A stretch of DNA of 64,000 nucleotides from Sphingomonas carotinifaciens (GTDB taxonomy: Bacteria > Pseudomonadota > Alphaproteobacteria > Sphingomonadales > Sphingomonadaceae), in the NCBI RefSeq assembly GCF_009789535.1, contig NZ_WSUT01000005.1, positions 1,017,001 through 1,081,000 of the forward strand, in the 5' to 3' direction. The notes under the pieces are model-generated. The model searched no databases, was not told where the DNA came from, and saw only the letters and a list, made by a program, of their open reading frames with translations. Below are positions 45,241 to 57,527 of this stretch, in pieces. Position 1 is the first letter of the stretch, and every line of letters starts with the position of its first letter. The position numbers and the translations under genes were made by a program.

Positions 45241-45690
45241 TCAGCCGGTGCGGGTGGGGCCGTGCAGCCGGTCGAGTTCGGCGTGCAGCTCGGCCTTGTC
45301 CTCCTGTGCGACGGCCAGCATGTGGTCGCGGATCTGGCCGGTGCGGCTGGCGACTTCCTCGTTGATCGCCGCGCGCTGCGCGGAGCACCAGCCGGGGCGG
45401 CTGCCGGCGATCACGTCGTCGCGGTGGATCGAGCGGGTCATCGTCGCGCCGGACGGCAGGCGTGCCTCGCGATCGACGGTCACGCCCGCCGACCAGGCGC
45501 AGCGCAGCGTCGAGGCGCGGCCGCCGGGTACGACGGCACCGACCTGCTTGTGCGCGACCTTGGTTATCGCGCTGTAGCGGGCATCGACGGGACCGGCGTG
45601 ATGGTCGATCCGGACGCTGTGGTCGTTTGCCGCGGCAGGGGCGGCGGCGAGGGCACCGAGCAACAGCCCGGCGGCGAGTAGCTTGGTCAT
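45241..45690 (-). CDS. Exported hypothetical protein
   Basis: 149 residues with a good signal peptide (hydrophobic 4-20, cleavage after APAAA). The mature part contains two cysteines (LRCAWSAGV, GWCSAQRAA) and ends in a predicted amphipathic helix (EEVASRTGQIRDHMLAVAQEDKAELHAEL). No family recognised. GGAG lies six bases before ATG 45690; an ATG at 45702 would be a longer alternative. Periplasmic. Confidence 0.72.
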   Translation of the reverse strand: MTKLLAAGLLLGALAAAPAAANDHSVRIDHHAGPVDARYSAITKVAHKQVGAVVPGGRASTLRCAWSAGVTVDREARLPSGATMTRSIHRDDVIAGSRPGWCSAQRAAINEEVASRTGQIRDHMLAVAQEDKAELHAELDRLHGPTRTG

Positions 45691-45791
45691 CATCGTCTCC
45701 ATGCGGTGCCCCGGCCTATATTGGCCGGTGACACCCCATTAACTGCCCGCGCGGCCGGTCGGTTGCAATGGGGCGGAATGTCTTGCCCGAT

Positions 45792-47003
45792 CTAGTCGGC
45801 GAGCGCGGCCATCTTCTCCTCGGCCTCGCGGTCGAGCTGGGCGCGGCTCTTCTTCTCGGCGGCGGTCTTGAGCTGCCCGCAGGCGGCGTCGATGTCGCGG
45901 CCGCGCGGCGTGCGCACCGGCGCGGAGATACCGGCCTCGAACACGATGTCGGAGAAGCGGCGGATACGCTCCGGCGTGGAACATTCGTAATCCGCACCCG
46001 GCCAGGGATTGAAGGGGATCAGGTTGACCTTGGCGGGCAGCTTGTAGTGGCGCAGCAGGCGAACGAGCTCGTGGGCGTCGGCCTCCGAATCATTCTTGTC
46101 CTTGAGCATCACATATTCGAACGTGATGCGCCGGGCATTGTTGGCGCCGGGATAGTCGGCGCACGCCTGCAACAGTTCCTCGATGCCGTATTTCTTGTTG
46201 AGCGGCACGATCTCGTCGCGCACGTCCTTCGTCACCGCGTGGAGCGAGACGGCGAGGTTCACGCCGATCTCCTCGCCGACGCGCGCCATCATCGGCACGA
46301 CGCCGCTGGTCGACAGGGTGATGCGACGCTTCGACAGGGCAAGGCCGTCGCCGTCCATGACGAGCTTCAGCGCGTCGCGCACGGCATCGAAGTTATAAAG
46401 CGGCTCGCCCATGCCCATCATGACGATGTTGGTGAGCATCCGCCCCTCGGGCTGGCTGGGCCATTCGCCGAGCGCGTCGCGCGCCAGCATGACCTGTCCG
46501 ACGATCTCGCCCGCGGTCAGGTTGCGCACCAGGCGCATCGTGCCGGTGTGGCAGAAACGGCAGTTCAGCGTGCAGCCGACCTGGCTCGACACGCACAGCG
46601 TGCCGCGGTCGGCGTCGGGGATGAACACCGCCTCGTAATCCTGGCCGTCGGCGGAACGGAGCAGCCATTTGCGGGTGCCGTCCGACGAGACCTGCGCTTC
46701 CACCACCTCCGGGCGCGAGATGGCGAAACGCTCGGCCAGCCATGGATGCTGCGCCTTGGCGATGTCGGTCATCTGCGAGAAATCGGTAGCGCCGCGATTG
46801 TAGAGCCAGTGCCAGATCTGCTTGCCGCGCAGCTTGGCCTGACGCGGCTCCATGCCCGCGGACAGCAACGCCTCGCGCAACTGGTCCCTGGTCAGGCCGA
46901 TCAGGTCGACGCGTCCATCGGGACGCGACTGCACGCCGCGGGGGACGGGCACGGGATCGATGTGCCCGGGAATGGGCATGGGGGCGGCCGAAGCTGTCTG
47001 CAT
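45792..47003 (-). CDS. rlmN: Dual-specificity 23S rRNA/tRNA A-methyltransferase RlmN
   Basis: Radical-SAM enzyme that C2-methylates A2503 of 23S rRNA and A37 of some tRNAs. 403 residues. The Fe-S cluster motif CxxxCxxC is in [25 protein letters not shown] is the SAM-binding GGE-like region, and the mechanistic Cys near the end is in DIDAACGQL. The N-terminal RNA-binding part ([18 protein letters not shown]) is intact. The C-terminal tail is Lys/Glu-rich. Confidence 0.97.
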   Translation of the reverse strand: MQTASAAPMPIPGHIDPVPVPRGVQSRPDGRVDLIGLTRDQLREALLSAGMEPRQAKLRGKQIWHWLYNRGATDFSQMTDIAKAQHPWLAERFAISRPEVVEAQVSSDGTRKWLLRSADGQDYEAVFIPDADRGTLCVSSQVGCTLNCRFCHTGTMRLVRNLTAGEIVGQVMLARDALGEWPSQPEGRMLTNIVMMGMGEPLYNFDAVRDALKLVMDGDGLALSKRRITLSTSGVVPMMARVGEEIGVNLAVSLHAVTKDVRDEIVPLNKKYGIEELLQACADYPGANNARRITFEYVMLKDKNDSEADAHELVRLLRHYKLPAKVNLIPFNPWPGADYECSTPERIRRFSDIVFEAGISAPVRTPRGRDIDAACGQLKTAAEKKSRAQLDREAEEKMAALAD

Positions 47004-47036
47004 GGGCGCCTATATAGCGTAAAAAGGGGCCGTTCG

Positions 47037-47525
47037 CTAGCGGGCGACGCAGGCCAGCGTTGCGGCGTCGATCGCGGTGGCGGCGCCCGCGAGCGCATAG
47101 GTGTCGGCAAAGGGGCGGTGGCGGGTGTCGACCGCCTCGACGCTCATCGCGCGGGCGGAGCGGAGGGCGGCGACGGCGGCGCGGTCGGTGGGCGCGTCGG
47201 GCGCCCAAAGGTCGGTGGCGGTGCCGACGAGCGGAAAGCGGCGGCCGGCGACGCTGAGGGTGACGGGCCGGTCGGGCGCGCGCCGGCGGCTGAGATGGAG
47301 ATGGAGCGAGGCGCGCAAGCCCTTGCCAGGCCAGGTGCCGATGCCGGCATAGCCGCCGACCCGCCCCTGCGCGACAACGGGGCGGGCGATGGCGTAGCAG
47401 TTCGGCCCCTGGCGAAAGGCACCCCAGCCGCCGAACACGCCGATGGTTTCGCGCGCCGACGGCGGCGCCGCGGCGACCAGCAGCAGGCAAAGAAGAAGCC
47501 GGCGATAGGCCATGCGGCGGGGCAT
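47037..47525 (-). CDS. Exported hypothetical protein, possibly IalB-like
   Basis: 162 residues. A signal peptide with an Arg-rich start is followed by LLLCLLLVAAAPPSA; cleavage at about 24. The mature start, FGGWGAFRQGPNCYAIARPV, recalls invasion-associated locus B proteins, but the rest is too divergent to be sure. Start codons at 47525 and 47513 are both possible and neither has a clear ribosome site. It ends 34 bases before the rlmN start on the same strand. Confidence 0.62.
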   Translation of the reverse strand: MPRRMAYRRLLLCLLLVAAAPPSARETIGVFGGWGAFRQGPNCYAIARPVVAQGRVGGYAGIGTWPGKGLRASLHLHLSRRRAPDRPVTLSVAGRRFPLVGTATDLWAPDAPTDRAAVAALRSARAMSVEAVDTRHRPFADTYALAGAATAIDAATLACVAR

Positions 47526-47656
47526 GGCGCGGAGTGTGGCGCATTGGCAACGCATTTCGCCGTTTAGCTGAGGTTCATGCAAAGCGTCGCGGATGGAGCC
47601 ATGAGGGCCTGTACCCGTTTGGGACAGATATCGTCCCGCCCTTGTTGGAGTTGCCC

Positions 47657-48265
47657 ATGCGTACACCCGTTCTTTCCGCCCTGGCCGTCACCATCGCGCT
47701 GGGCGCCGCGCTGCCCGCCGCGGCACAGACCGCCGCGCCGTTCACCGGCCTGCGCCTGGAAGGCCTGCTGGGTTACGACAATGCCAATGACGGGGGCGGG
47801 CAGGATGCGAGCAGCGGCGACGGCCTGCTGTTCGGTGCCGCGGTCGGATACGACATGGCGATGGGCCCGGTGGTCGTCGGCGTCGAGGGCGAGCTGACCG
47901 ATTCGTCCGCCGACACACGCAGCAACAGCGTGCTGCTGGTCGGCGACCGACTCGACACCAACATGGCACGCGATCTGTATGCCGGTGCGCGCGTCGGCTA
48001 CGCGATCTCGCCGGTGGCGCTGGGCTATGTGAAGGCGGGTTATTCCAACGCGCGGATCAAGTCGCGCTATGACGCAGGCGCCGGCGAATTGCGCAGTTCG
48101 GACAATCTGGACGGGCTGCGCCTGGGTGCCGGGCTGGAATATGCGCTGGGCATCAACAGCTTCGTGAAGGGCGAGTATCGCTACACCAACTATGCCCGCG
48201 TCGACGGCTATGACCGCGATTTCGAGCGCCATCAGCTGGTCGCCGGGCTCGGCTTTCGCTTTTAA
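47657..48265 (+). CDS. Outer-membrane beta-barrel protein (OmpA-like porin family)
   Basis: 202 residues with a signal peptide (cleavage after ALPAAA, about 22). The mature part alternates polar and hydrophobic residues in strands: FTGLRLEGLLGYDN, GLLFGAAVGYDM, DLYAGARVGYAI, VALGYVKAGYSN, and it ends HQLVAGLGFRF with the C-terminal Phe needed for barrel insertion. An eight-stranded barrel is expected. TTGGAG lies six bases before the ATG. A strong terminator follows, so it is a single-gene unit. Confidence 0.9.
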   Translation: MRTPVLSALAVTIALGAALPAAAQTAAPFTGLRLEGLLGYDNANDGGGQDASSGDGLLFGAAVGYDMAMGPVVVGVEGELTDSSADTRSNSVLLVGDRLDTNMARDLYAGARVGYAISPVALGYVKAGYSNARIKSRYDAGAGELRSSDNLDGLRLGAGLEYALGINSFVKGEYRYTNYARVDGYDRDFERHQLVAGLGFRF

Positions 48266-48289
48266 CGCGGGATTTACCTGAAAAGTGGA

Positions 48290-48319
48290 GGGGTCGGAGC
48301 CTTGCTCCGGCCCCTTTTT
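48290..48319 (+). terminator. Rho-independent terminator after the outer-membrane protein gene
   Basis: An 11-base stem, GGGGTCGGAGC/GCTCCGGCCCC (one G-U), with a three-base loop, is followed directly by five Ts. It is a classic intrinsic terminator 25 bases after the stop codon. Confidence 0.9.
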
Positions 48320-48379
48320 CGCGGGTAGGAACGAAGGCCATTTTTCACCCGGAATCGGGGGCGGCGTGATTCTGGCACG

Positions 48380-48406
48380 CCCCCGCGCTCCGGCGGGGGG
48401 ATCACG
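48380..48406 (+). promoter_or_regulatory. Hairpin covering the dnaN ribosome-binding site
   Basis: CCCCCGC (48380-48386) can pair with GCGGGGG (48393-48399). The G-run 48395-48400 is also the only Shine-Dalgarno-like sequence, six bases before the ATG at 48407. The stem would hide it from ribosomes. Confidence 0.6.
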
Positions 48407-49522
48407 ATGAAGGCGACAATCGAACGCGCGACGCTCCTGAAGGGACTGAGCCATGTCCAGTCCGTGGTGGAGCGCCGCAACACCATCCCCATCCTGTCGA
48501 ACGTGCTGCTGGAAGCGACGGCCGAGGGCCAGCTGCGCATGATGGCGACCGACCTGGACCTGCAGATCAACGAAAGCGTCATGGCGGCGGTCGACCAGCC
48601 CGGTTCCACCACGGTGTCGGCGCACACGCTGTTCGACATCGCCCGCAAGCTGCCCGAAGGGTCGCAGGTGCAGTTGACCGCGGCGGACGGGCGCATGTCG
48701 ATCGTGGCGGGGCGCGCACGCTTCTCGCTGGGCACGCTGCCGCGCGATGACTTTCCCGTCATCGCCGAGGGCGAATTGCCGACGCAGTTCGAGCTGCCGG
48801 TGGAAACCTGCAAGCAGATCATCGACAAGACGCGCTTCGCGATCTCGACCGAGGAGACGCGCTATTACCTGAACGGTATCTTCCTGCACGTCGCCGAGGA
48901 TCGCGGCGAGCCGGTGCTGAAGGCCGCCGCCACGGACGGCCACCGGCTGGCCCGCGTCACCATGCCGCAGCCGCAGGGCGCGGACGGCATGCCCGACGTG
49001 ATCGTGCCGCGCAAATGCGTCGCCGAACTGCGCAAGCTGCTCGACGAGGTGGACGGGTCGGTCGGCGTGTCGCTGTCGGGCACCAAGATCCGGTTCGACC
49101 TGGGGCAGGCGATCCTGACCTCCAAGCTGATCGACGGTACCTTCCCCGATTACAGCCGCGTCATCCCGACCGCGAACGACAAGATCCTGAAGCTGGACCC
49201 CAAGAGCTTCATGGAGGGCGTCGACCGCGTGTCGACCATCGCGACCGAAAAGACGCGTGCGGTGAAGATGGCGCTGGACCGCGACCGGATCACCCTGTCC
49301 GTCACCAGCCCGGAAAACGGCACGGCGGCGGAGGAAGTGCCGGGCGACTATACCTCCACCCCGTTCGAGATCGGCTTCAACAGCCGCTACCTGCTCGACA
49401 TCCTGGGACAGATCGACAGCGATCTGGTGGAGGTGCATCTGGCCGATGCGGCGGCCCCGACGCTGATCCGCGAAAGCGACACGGCGCCAGCGCTGTACGT
49501 GCTGATGCCGATGCGCGTCTGA
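48407..49522 (+). CDS. dnaN: DNA polymerase III sliding clamp (beta subunit)
   Basis: Ring-shaped clamp that holds polymerase III on DNA. 371 residues in three similar domains (about 1-120, 128-250, 252-371). Familiar parts are HVQSVVERRNTIPILSNVLLEA at the start, the second-domain EETRYYLNGIF with TDGHRLA, and the end APALYVLMPMRV, which forms part of the partner-binding pocket. recF follows after 88 bases. Confidence 0.97.
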   Translation: MKATIERATLLKGLSHVQSVVERRNTIPILSNVLLEATAEGQLRMMATDLDLQINESVMAAVDQPGSTTVSAHTLFDIARKLPEGSQVQLTAADGRMSIVAGRARFSLGTLPRDDFPVIAEGELPTQFELPVETCKQIIDKTRFAISTEETRYYLNGIFLHVAEDRGEPVLKAAATDGHRLARVTMPQPQGADGMPDVIVPRKCVAELRKLLDEVDGSVGVSLSGTKIRFDLGQAILTSKLIDGTFPDYSRVIPTANDKILKLDPKSFMEGVDRVSTIATEKTRAVKMALDRDRITLSVTSPENGTAAEEVPGDYTSTPFEIGFNSRYLLDILGQIDSDLVEVHLADAAAPTLIRESDTAPALYVLMPMRV

Positions 49523-49610
49523 TCGACCGCCATCGTGACAAAGGGGGCTGCCGGCGACGGTGGCCCCTTTGCCGTTTCGGCGCGGCGCGCGTTATGGGCC
49601 GGGTGACCGC

Positions 49611-50648
49611 ATGCTGACCCGCCTCGTCCTGACCGATTTCCGCAATCACGGCGACCTTGTGCTGGCGCCGGGGACGGGGTTCGTCGTGCTGACGGGCGAG
49701 AACGGGGCGGGGAAGACCAACGTGCTGGAGGCGGTGTCGCTGCTGGCGCCGGGGAAGGGTCTGCGGCGGGCGGCGCTGTCGGCGATGGCGCGGCAGGGCG
49801 GGGCGGGGGGCTTCGGCGTGGCCGCGACGCTGGCCGACGGGGTGGAGGTGGCGACGGGCGCGCTGGCGTCCGCGCCGGAGCGGCGGGTGGTGCGCGTGCA
49901 GGGGGCGGCGGCGAGCGCGAACGCGCTGGCGGAGTGGCTGGGCGTGCTGTGGCTGACCCCGGCAATGGACCGATTGTTCGTGGAGGCGGCGGGCGAGCGG
50001 CGGCGCTTCCTGGACCGGCTGGTGCTGGCGCTCAGTCCGGCGCACGGGATGCACGCGACGCGCTACGAGGCGGCGATGCGCGAGCGCAACCGGTTGCTGG
50101 GGGAGGATGCGCCGGTCGATCCGAGCTGGCTGTCGGCGCTGGAGCAGCGGATGGTGGAGCATGGCGTGGCGCTGGACGGTGCGCGGCATGCGGCGGTGAC
50201 CGCGCTGGACGCGACGCTGAGGGAGGGTCCCGCGGACCTGTTCGCGCGCGCGACGCTGGCGCTGGACGGCGAGGCGGTGGAGGCGGATGCCTTTGCACAT
50301 GCGTTGATGACCGGGCGGCGGCGCGATGCCGCGGCGGGGCGCACGCTGGTCGGGCCGCACCGCGCCGACCTGATCGTCACCCATGCCGGCAAGGGACAGG
50401 CGGCGGCGCTGTGTTCGACCGGCGAGCAGAAGGCGCTGCTGCTGGGCATCGTACTGGCGCACGCCGAGCTGGCCGCCGCGCGGCGCGGCGCGGCGCCGGT
50501 GCTGTTGCTGGACGAGGTGGCCGCGCATCTCGATCCCGGCCGGCGCGCCGCGCTGTTCGCGCGGCTGGAGGGGCGCGGGCAGGTGTGGATGACGGGGACC
50601 GAGGCCGCCTTGTTCGAGGGCGTGGGCGCGGACGCGACGCGGATCGCG

Positions 50649-50654
<6 letters not shown>
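49611..50654 (+). CDS. recF: DNA replication and repair protein RecF
   Basis: SMC-like ATPase that loads RecA at single-strand gaps. 347 residues. It opens [15 protein letters not shown], Walker A is [17 protein letters not shown], the signature motif is [20 protein letters not shown] and Walker [15 protein letters not shown] content is extreme and many codons are GCG/GGG. The dnaN-recF-gyrB order is ancestral in bacteria; here a small ankyrin gene on the other strand sits between recF and gyrB, overlapping the recF end by six bases. Confidence 0.95.
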
Positions 50655-53758
<3,104 letters not shown>

Positions 53759-53779
53759 ACGCCGAGCCGATGTTTTCGC

Positions 53780-53811
53780 CCCGGCCCCTTTGAACATGGC
53801 AGGGCCGGGGA
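53780..53811. terminator. Hairpin after gyrB
   Basis: CCCCGGCCC (53780-53788) pairs with GGGCCGGGG (53803-53811), a nine-base stem 22 bases after the gyrB stop. Downstream is ACGTTCTGTTG, with few Ts, so terminator strength is uncertain. Confidence 0.5.
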
Positions 53812-53848
53812 CGTTCTGTTGCCGGAGCGGCGACAAGGAACGGGTGCG

Positions 53849-54310
53849 ATGGCAAGGCTTTGGCAGGCGATGGGGATCGGGTTGGCCGGTGGGCTGGTGG
53901 CGGCCGCGGCGATGGACGCGTTCCAGCGCGGCGTGTCGCCGCTGATGGGCGGCGGCAGCAACGACGATCCCGCGACGGTGAAGGCGGCGGACAGCGCCAG
54001 CCGGTTGGTAACCGGCGACCCGGTGACGCAGAAGCGGCGCGAAACGGCGGGAACGCTGGTCCATTATGCGACGGGTGCGGCGATCGGCGTCGCCTATGGC
54101 GCGCTGGTGGCGGGCGATCCGCGCATCGCGCGCGGCTTCGGCGTGCCGTTCGGGATGGCGACGATGCTGGCAATCGATGACGTCGGGGTGCCGGCCTTTG
54201 GCTGGGGGCCGGCGCCGCAGGATACGCCGGCTGTGACGCATGCATACAGCGCGGCATCGCATGCGGTGTTCGGGGTAGTGCTGGAGGGGGTTCGGCGCGG
54301 GTTGTCGTGA
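53849..54310 (+). CDS. DUF1440/YagU-like membrane protein
   Basis: 153 residues with about four hydrophobic segments (GIGLAGGLVAAAAMDAF, HYATGAAIGVAYGALVAG, GVPFGMATMLAIDDVGV, AASHAVFGVVLEGV). The order and the small-residue-rich helices resemble the DUF1440/YagU family, but the match is by eye only. AAGGAA lies eight bases before ATG 53849. Function unknown. Follows gyrB after a hairpin. Confidence 0.7.
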   Translation: MARLWQAMGIGLAGGLVAAAAMDAFQRGVSPLMGGGSNDDPATVKAADSASRLVTGDPVTQKRRETAGTLVHYATGAAIGVAYGALVAGDPRIARGFGVPFGMATMLAIDDVGVPAFGWGPAPQDTPAVTHAYSAASHAVFGVVLEGVRRGLS

Positions 54311-54370
54311 CTCATGGCGTGCGGATCACGGTAAAACGATCACGTTCTGATGTGGCGCTGTGCGGCGGCC

Positions 54371-54427
54371 CCTCACCCTCCCATCGCTTCGCGATGGGCC
54401 CCTCCCTCTCCCCAGGGGGGAGAGGGG
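54371..54427. repeat. Family 2 C/G-rich hairpin repeat (copy 3)
   Basis: Two hairpins in series: CCCATCGC-TTC-GCGATGGG (54380-54398) and CCCTCTCCCC-AGG-GGGGAGAGGG (54404-54426). It lies between convergent genes (the YagU-like gene and the kinase gene), where it could end transcription from both sides. Confidence 0.85.
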
Positions 54428-54435
54428 TATAGGAA

Positions 54436-55476
54436 TTAAGCGATGCTGGCCTTCAGCATGGCGCGGGCGCCGCGGTGGGCGGGGTCGTATTCGAGGCTGC
54501 TGTGCAGGCTTTGCGCCATGGCGCGCATCAGGCGGGTGCCGAGGCCGGTGCCCCGGGGCGCGGCGCCGATCGACAGGCCGCAGCCATCGTCCTCGACGAT
54601 CAGCAGGAAGCCGTCGTCGCCGTCGCGGGTGAGGTGGACGCGGACTTCGCCCGAGGCGTCGGCGGGATAGGCGTATTTGCAGGCGTTGGTGACGAGTTCC
54701 GTCACGATCACGCCCAGCGACACCGCCTTGTCGGTCGGCAGGCGGATCGGCTCCGCCGCGAGGCGTAGCGCGCGCGGGGCGCTGTCGGTCGACCAGGTTT
54801 CCGCCAGTTCGTCGACCAGTGCGCCGAGATAGTCGCGCATGTCGACGCTTTCGACGTCGTTGGCGGTGTAGAGGCGGCGGTGCACCTGCGCGATCGCCTG
54901 GATGCGCCGCTGCGTATCGGCCAGCGCGTCGCGCGCCTGTTGGTCGGCGAGCACACCCGCCTGCAACCCCACCATCGCGGAGACGAGTTGCAGCGAGTTG
55001 GCGACGCGGTGGTTCACCTCGCCGAGCAACGCCTCCAGCCGGGCGTTGGAGGCGCGCAGATCGGCCTCGGCCCGGGCCTTGTCGCGTTCCAGCGCGGCGC
55101 GGTCCAGCACCTGGGCGAAGCTGGCGGACAGCAGGTCGAAGAAATCCTCGCCCACCGTCTTCACCACATAATCGGCGGCCCCCGCCTTCAGCGCGGCGAC
55201 CGCGATGCGGCCTTCGTCCGACCCGGTGACATAGACGACCGGCGGGGGGGCGGGCAGTTCGCGGATGCGCTGCAGCGTTTCCAGCCCGTCCATCCCCGGC
55301 ATGTAATGGTCGACCGCGATCAGGTCGAACGACGCGGCCGCGGCCTCCGCCAGCCCGGTGGCGCCGTCCGGCGCGCTCGTCACCTGATAGCCGTGGCGGC
55401 GCAGCACGCGGCTCGCCAGCCGGCACAGTCCGGCGTCGTCGTCGATATAGAGGATGCGGGGGGCGCCGTCGGTCAC
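54436..55476 (-). CDS. Hybrid receiver-histidine kinase (HisKA_2/HWE type)
   Basis: 346 residues. An N-terminal receiver domain (about 7-125) has phospho-acceptor Asp56 in IAVDHYMPGMDG and a VTG/VKT switch. A coiled coil follows (125-155), then the HisKA_2/HWE box EVNHRVANSLQLV with His156. The ATPase domain includes VTELVTNACKYAYP and DDGCGLSIG. The unusual receiver-first order suggests the kinase is switched by another protein. It starts two bases after the response regulator stop, in a three-gene operon. Confidence 0.92.
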   Translation of the reverse strand: MTDGAPRILYIDDDAGLCRLASRVLRRHGYQVTSAPDGATGLAEAAAASFDLIAVDHYMPGMDGLETLQRIRELPAPPPVVYVTGSDEGRIAVAALKAGAADYVVKTVGEDFFDLLSASFAQVLDRAALERDKARAEADLRASNARLEALLGEVNHRVANSLQLVSAMVGLQAGVLADQQARDALADTQRRIQAIAQVHRRLYTANDVESVDMRDYLGALVDELAETWSTDSAPRALRLAAEPIRLPTDKAVSLGVIVTELVTNACKYAYPADASGEVRVHLTRDGDDGFLLIVEDDGCGLSIGAAPRGTGLGTRLMRAMAQSLHSSLEYDPAHRGARAMLKASIA

Positions 55477-55478
55477 GC

Positions 55479-55922
55479 TCAGTCCTCGATCTCCGGCACC
55501 TGGATCACCGACAGGAACAGGCCGAGCTGGCGGATCGCCTGCGCGAAGCTCTCATAGTTCACCGGCTTGGTGATGTAGACGTTGCAGCCCAGATCGTAGC
55601 AGCGCTGGATCTCCACCTTGTCGTCGGTGGTGGTCAGCACGACGACGGGGGTGCGCTTGAGCGGGCTGTCCTCCGCCTTGATGCGGGCGAGGATGTCGGT
55701 GCCGCTCATGTCGGGCAGGTTGAGGTCGAGCAGGACCAGCGCCGGGCCGTTCTTGGCGGGGCCGTCGGCGGCCTCGAACAGATGCTGAAGCGCGGTGGTG
55801 CCGTCGGTGAAATGCTTCAGATCGTTCAGGATGCCGGCGCGGCGGATGTTCTTTTCGATGAGGCGGGCATGGCCCTCGTCATCCTCGATCATGATGATGC
55901 CGACGGTGCGATGGTCGTTCAT
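55479..55922 (-). CDS. Single-domain response regulator
   Basis: 147 residues, one receiver domain: acidic pair EDD at 13-15, phospho-acceptor Asp66 in LLDLNLPDMSG, Thr in VVLTTTDD and Lys119 in YITKPVN. The insertion of charged residues after the first strand and the LNLP phrase are typical of Rcp1-like regulators paired with phytochrome-type kinases. There is no output domain. The start overlaps the stop of the CHASE3 kinase gene (ATGA), so it is its probable phosphotransfer partner. Confidence 0.93.
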   Translation of the reverse strand: MNDHRTVGIIMIEDDEGHARLIEKNIRRAGILNDLKHFTDGTTALQHLFEAADGPAKNGPALVLLDLNLPDMSGTDILARIKAEDSPLKRTPVVVLTTTDDKVEIQRCYDLGCNVYITKPVNYESFAQAIRQLGLFLSVIQVPEIED

Positions 55923-57424
55923 GAGGCGGGCACGTCCTGATGGAGGGTGGAGGGAAGCGAAAGGTGGAAGGTAGCGCCCTGGCCGAGTTGCGACTCGACC
56001 GCGATGGTGCCGCCCAGGCGATAGGCGAGCGCGCGGACATGGGCGAGGCCGATGCCCTCGCCCGGCTGATCCTGCTGGCCGGAGCGGCGGAACAGGTCGA
56101 AGATCCGCTGATGGTCGCGCGGATCGATGCCGCGGCCATTGTCCGCCACCGAGATGATGACGCGGGCCCGGTCGCGAACCGCGGACACGGTGACCTGACC
56201 GGCGCGGCCGGGTTGGAGGTACTTGGTCGCGTTCTCGATCAGGTTGGACAGGATCTGCTCGATCGCCAGCCGGTCGGTGACGATGCGCGGCATCGGCCGG
56301 CGCACGGTGACGGTGACGCCGCGTTCGTCGATGACGTGCTGGATCGAGGCGATAATGGTGTCGACCAGCGCGGCGGGGTCGAGCGGTTCGGGCGCGATGG
56401 TGCGGCGCCCTTCGCGGCTGAGCTTCAGGATCGCGTTGATGAGGCGGTCCATCTTGGCCGTCGAGGTGCGGATGAAACGGATCGATTCCGGCAGATCCTC
56501 GCGCGCGGCGAGGCGGGCGTCTTCCGTCACGATATGCGGGGCTTCCGCCTCGGCGCGGGTGACGAGTTCGGCGAGGGGGGCGGTGGCGGCGGAAAGCTCG
56601 GCGGTGAAGCCCATGACGTTGACGAGGGGCGAGCGCAGGTCGTGGCTGACGATATAGGCGAAGCGCTGGATTTCCTCGTTGGCGAGGGCGAGATCGGCGG
56701 TGCGCTCCTCCACCTGATCTTCCAGCGTTTCGTTGAGCAGGCCGAGCTCGTCGCGCGAGGCGGCCAGGTCGCGGGTATAGCGCAGGATGGTGAGCAGCGA
56801 GGCGAGCGCGACCAGCACGAACACCACCACGCCGGCGACCAGCACGATGTAGAAGACCCGCTCGCTCGATGCGCGCTCGGTGGCGCGGTAGGCGAGGAGG
56901 CGGCGCTCGTCCGCATTCATCGCGGCGAAGTTCTCCCGCAGCGCAAGGACGATGTGCGCGCCCGTCTGCGCACGGAACCGGGCAAGCGCCGCGCTGCCCC
57001 GGCCGGCACGGACAAGGGCATTGGTGCGCGCATGCTCGGCCAGCAGGGTACGGAGATTGCCGCGTACGCCGGCGACCAGTTCCTGCTGGCGCGGATTGTC
57101 CCGCGTCAGCGCGGCGAAGCGATCGACGGCGACCGGGATCGCGCCGGCGGCCCTGGCATGGGTGGTGAGAAAGGAGGCGCGGCCCGACAGCATATAGCCG
57201 CGGCGCGAGGTTTCGGCCTGTTCGACCAGCCGGCCGATATCGGCGATCGTGCTTTCCACCTGGTAGGAATGGATCAGCGCGCTGGTATGACGCTGCGCAT
57301 TGTTCAGCGTGAAAAAGGCCGCGAAGCCGATCGCGATAAGCGCGGCAAAGCCGAGCGCCATGCTTCCGATCAGGAAGCGGCCCATCAATCCCTTGCGTGC
57401 GATCCCTTTGGAGGCCCCCAACAT
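55919..57424 (-). CDS. CHASE3-domain sensor histidine kinase
   Basis: 501 residues. Membrane helices at about 18-42 and 190-214 flank a periplasmic CHASE3 sensor (45-185). A coiled coil (225-255) leads to the phospho-acceptor His261 in YIVSHDLRSPLVNVMGF. The ATPase domain has LIENATKYLQ, VADNGRGIDP and GIGLAHVRALAYRLGG. Such kinases sense unknown extracellular signals. First gene of the operon with the regulator and the hybrid kinase. Confidence 0.94.
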   Translation of the reverse strand: MLGASKGIARKGLMGRFLIGSMALGFAALIAIGFAAFFTLNNAQRHTSALIHSYQVESTIADIGRLVEQAETSRRGYMLSGRASFLTTHARAAGAIPVAVDRFAALTRDNPRQQELVAGVRGNLRTLLAEHARTNALVRAGRGSAALARFRAQTGAHIVLALRENFAAMNADERRLLAYRATERASSERVFYIVLVAGVVVFVLVALASLLTILRYTRDLAASRDELGLLNETLEDQVEERTADLALANEEIQRFAYIVSHDLRSPLVNVMGFTAELSAATAPLAELVTRAEAEAPHIVTEDARLAAREDLPESIRFIRTSTAKMDRLINAILKLSREGRRTIAPEPLDPAALVDTIIASIQHVIDERGVTVTVRRPMPRIVTDRLAIEQILSNLIENATKYLQPGRAGQVTVSAVRDRARVIISVADNGRGIDPRDHQRIFDLFRRSGQQDQPGEGIGLAHVRALAYRLGGTIAVESQLGQGATFHLSLPSTLHQDVPAS

Positions 57425-57527
57425 GGGCCCGGCCTTACGCCAAGGCTTTGTCCGGCGCCAGAGGGAGTCGTCCGCGTCGTTTCGCGTAAAAATGCCGCTA
57501 TTACAGGGTGTTGCTATTCAAAAGACG

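Noticed and set aside
49540..49575. Terminator between dnaN and recF (CAAAGGGG/CCCCTTTG)
   Set aside because: The eight-base arms enclose a large loop and no T-run follows, and recF is expected to be co-transcribed with dnaN.
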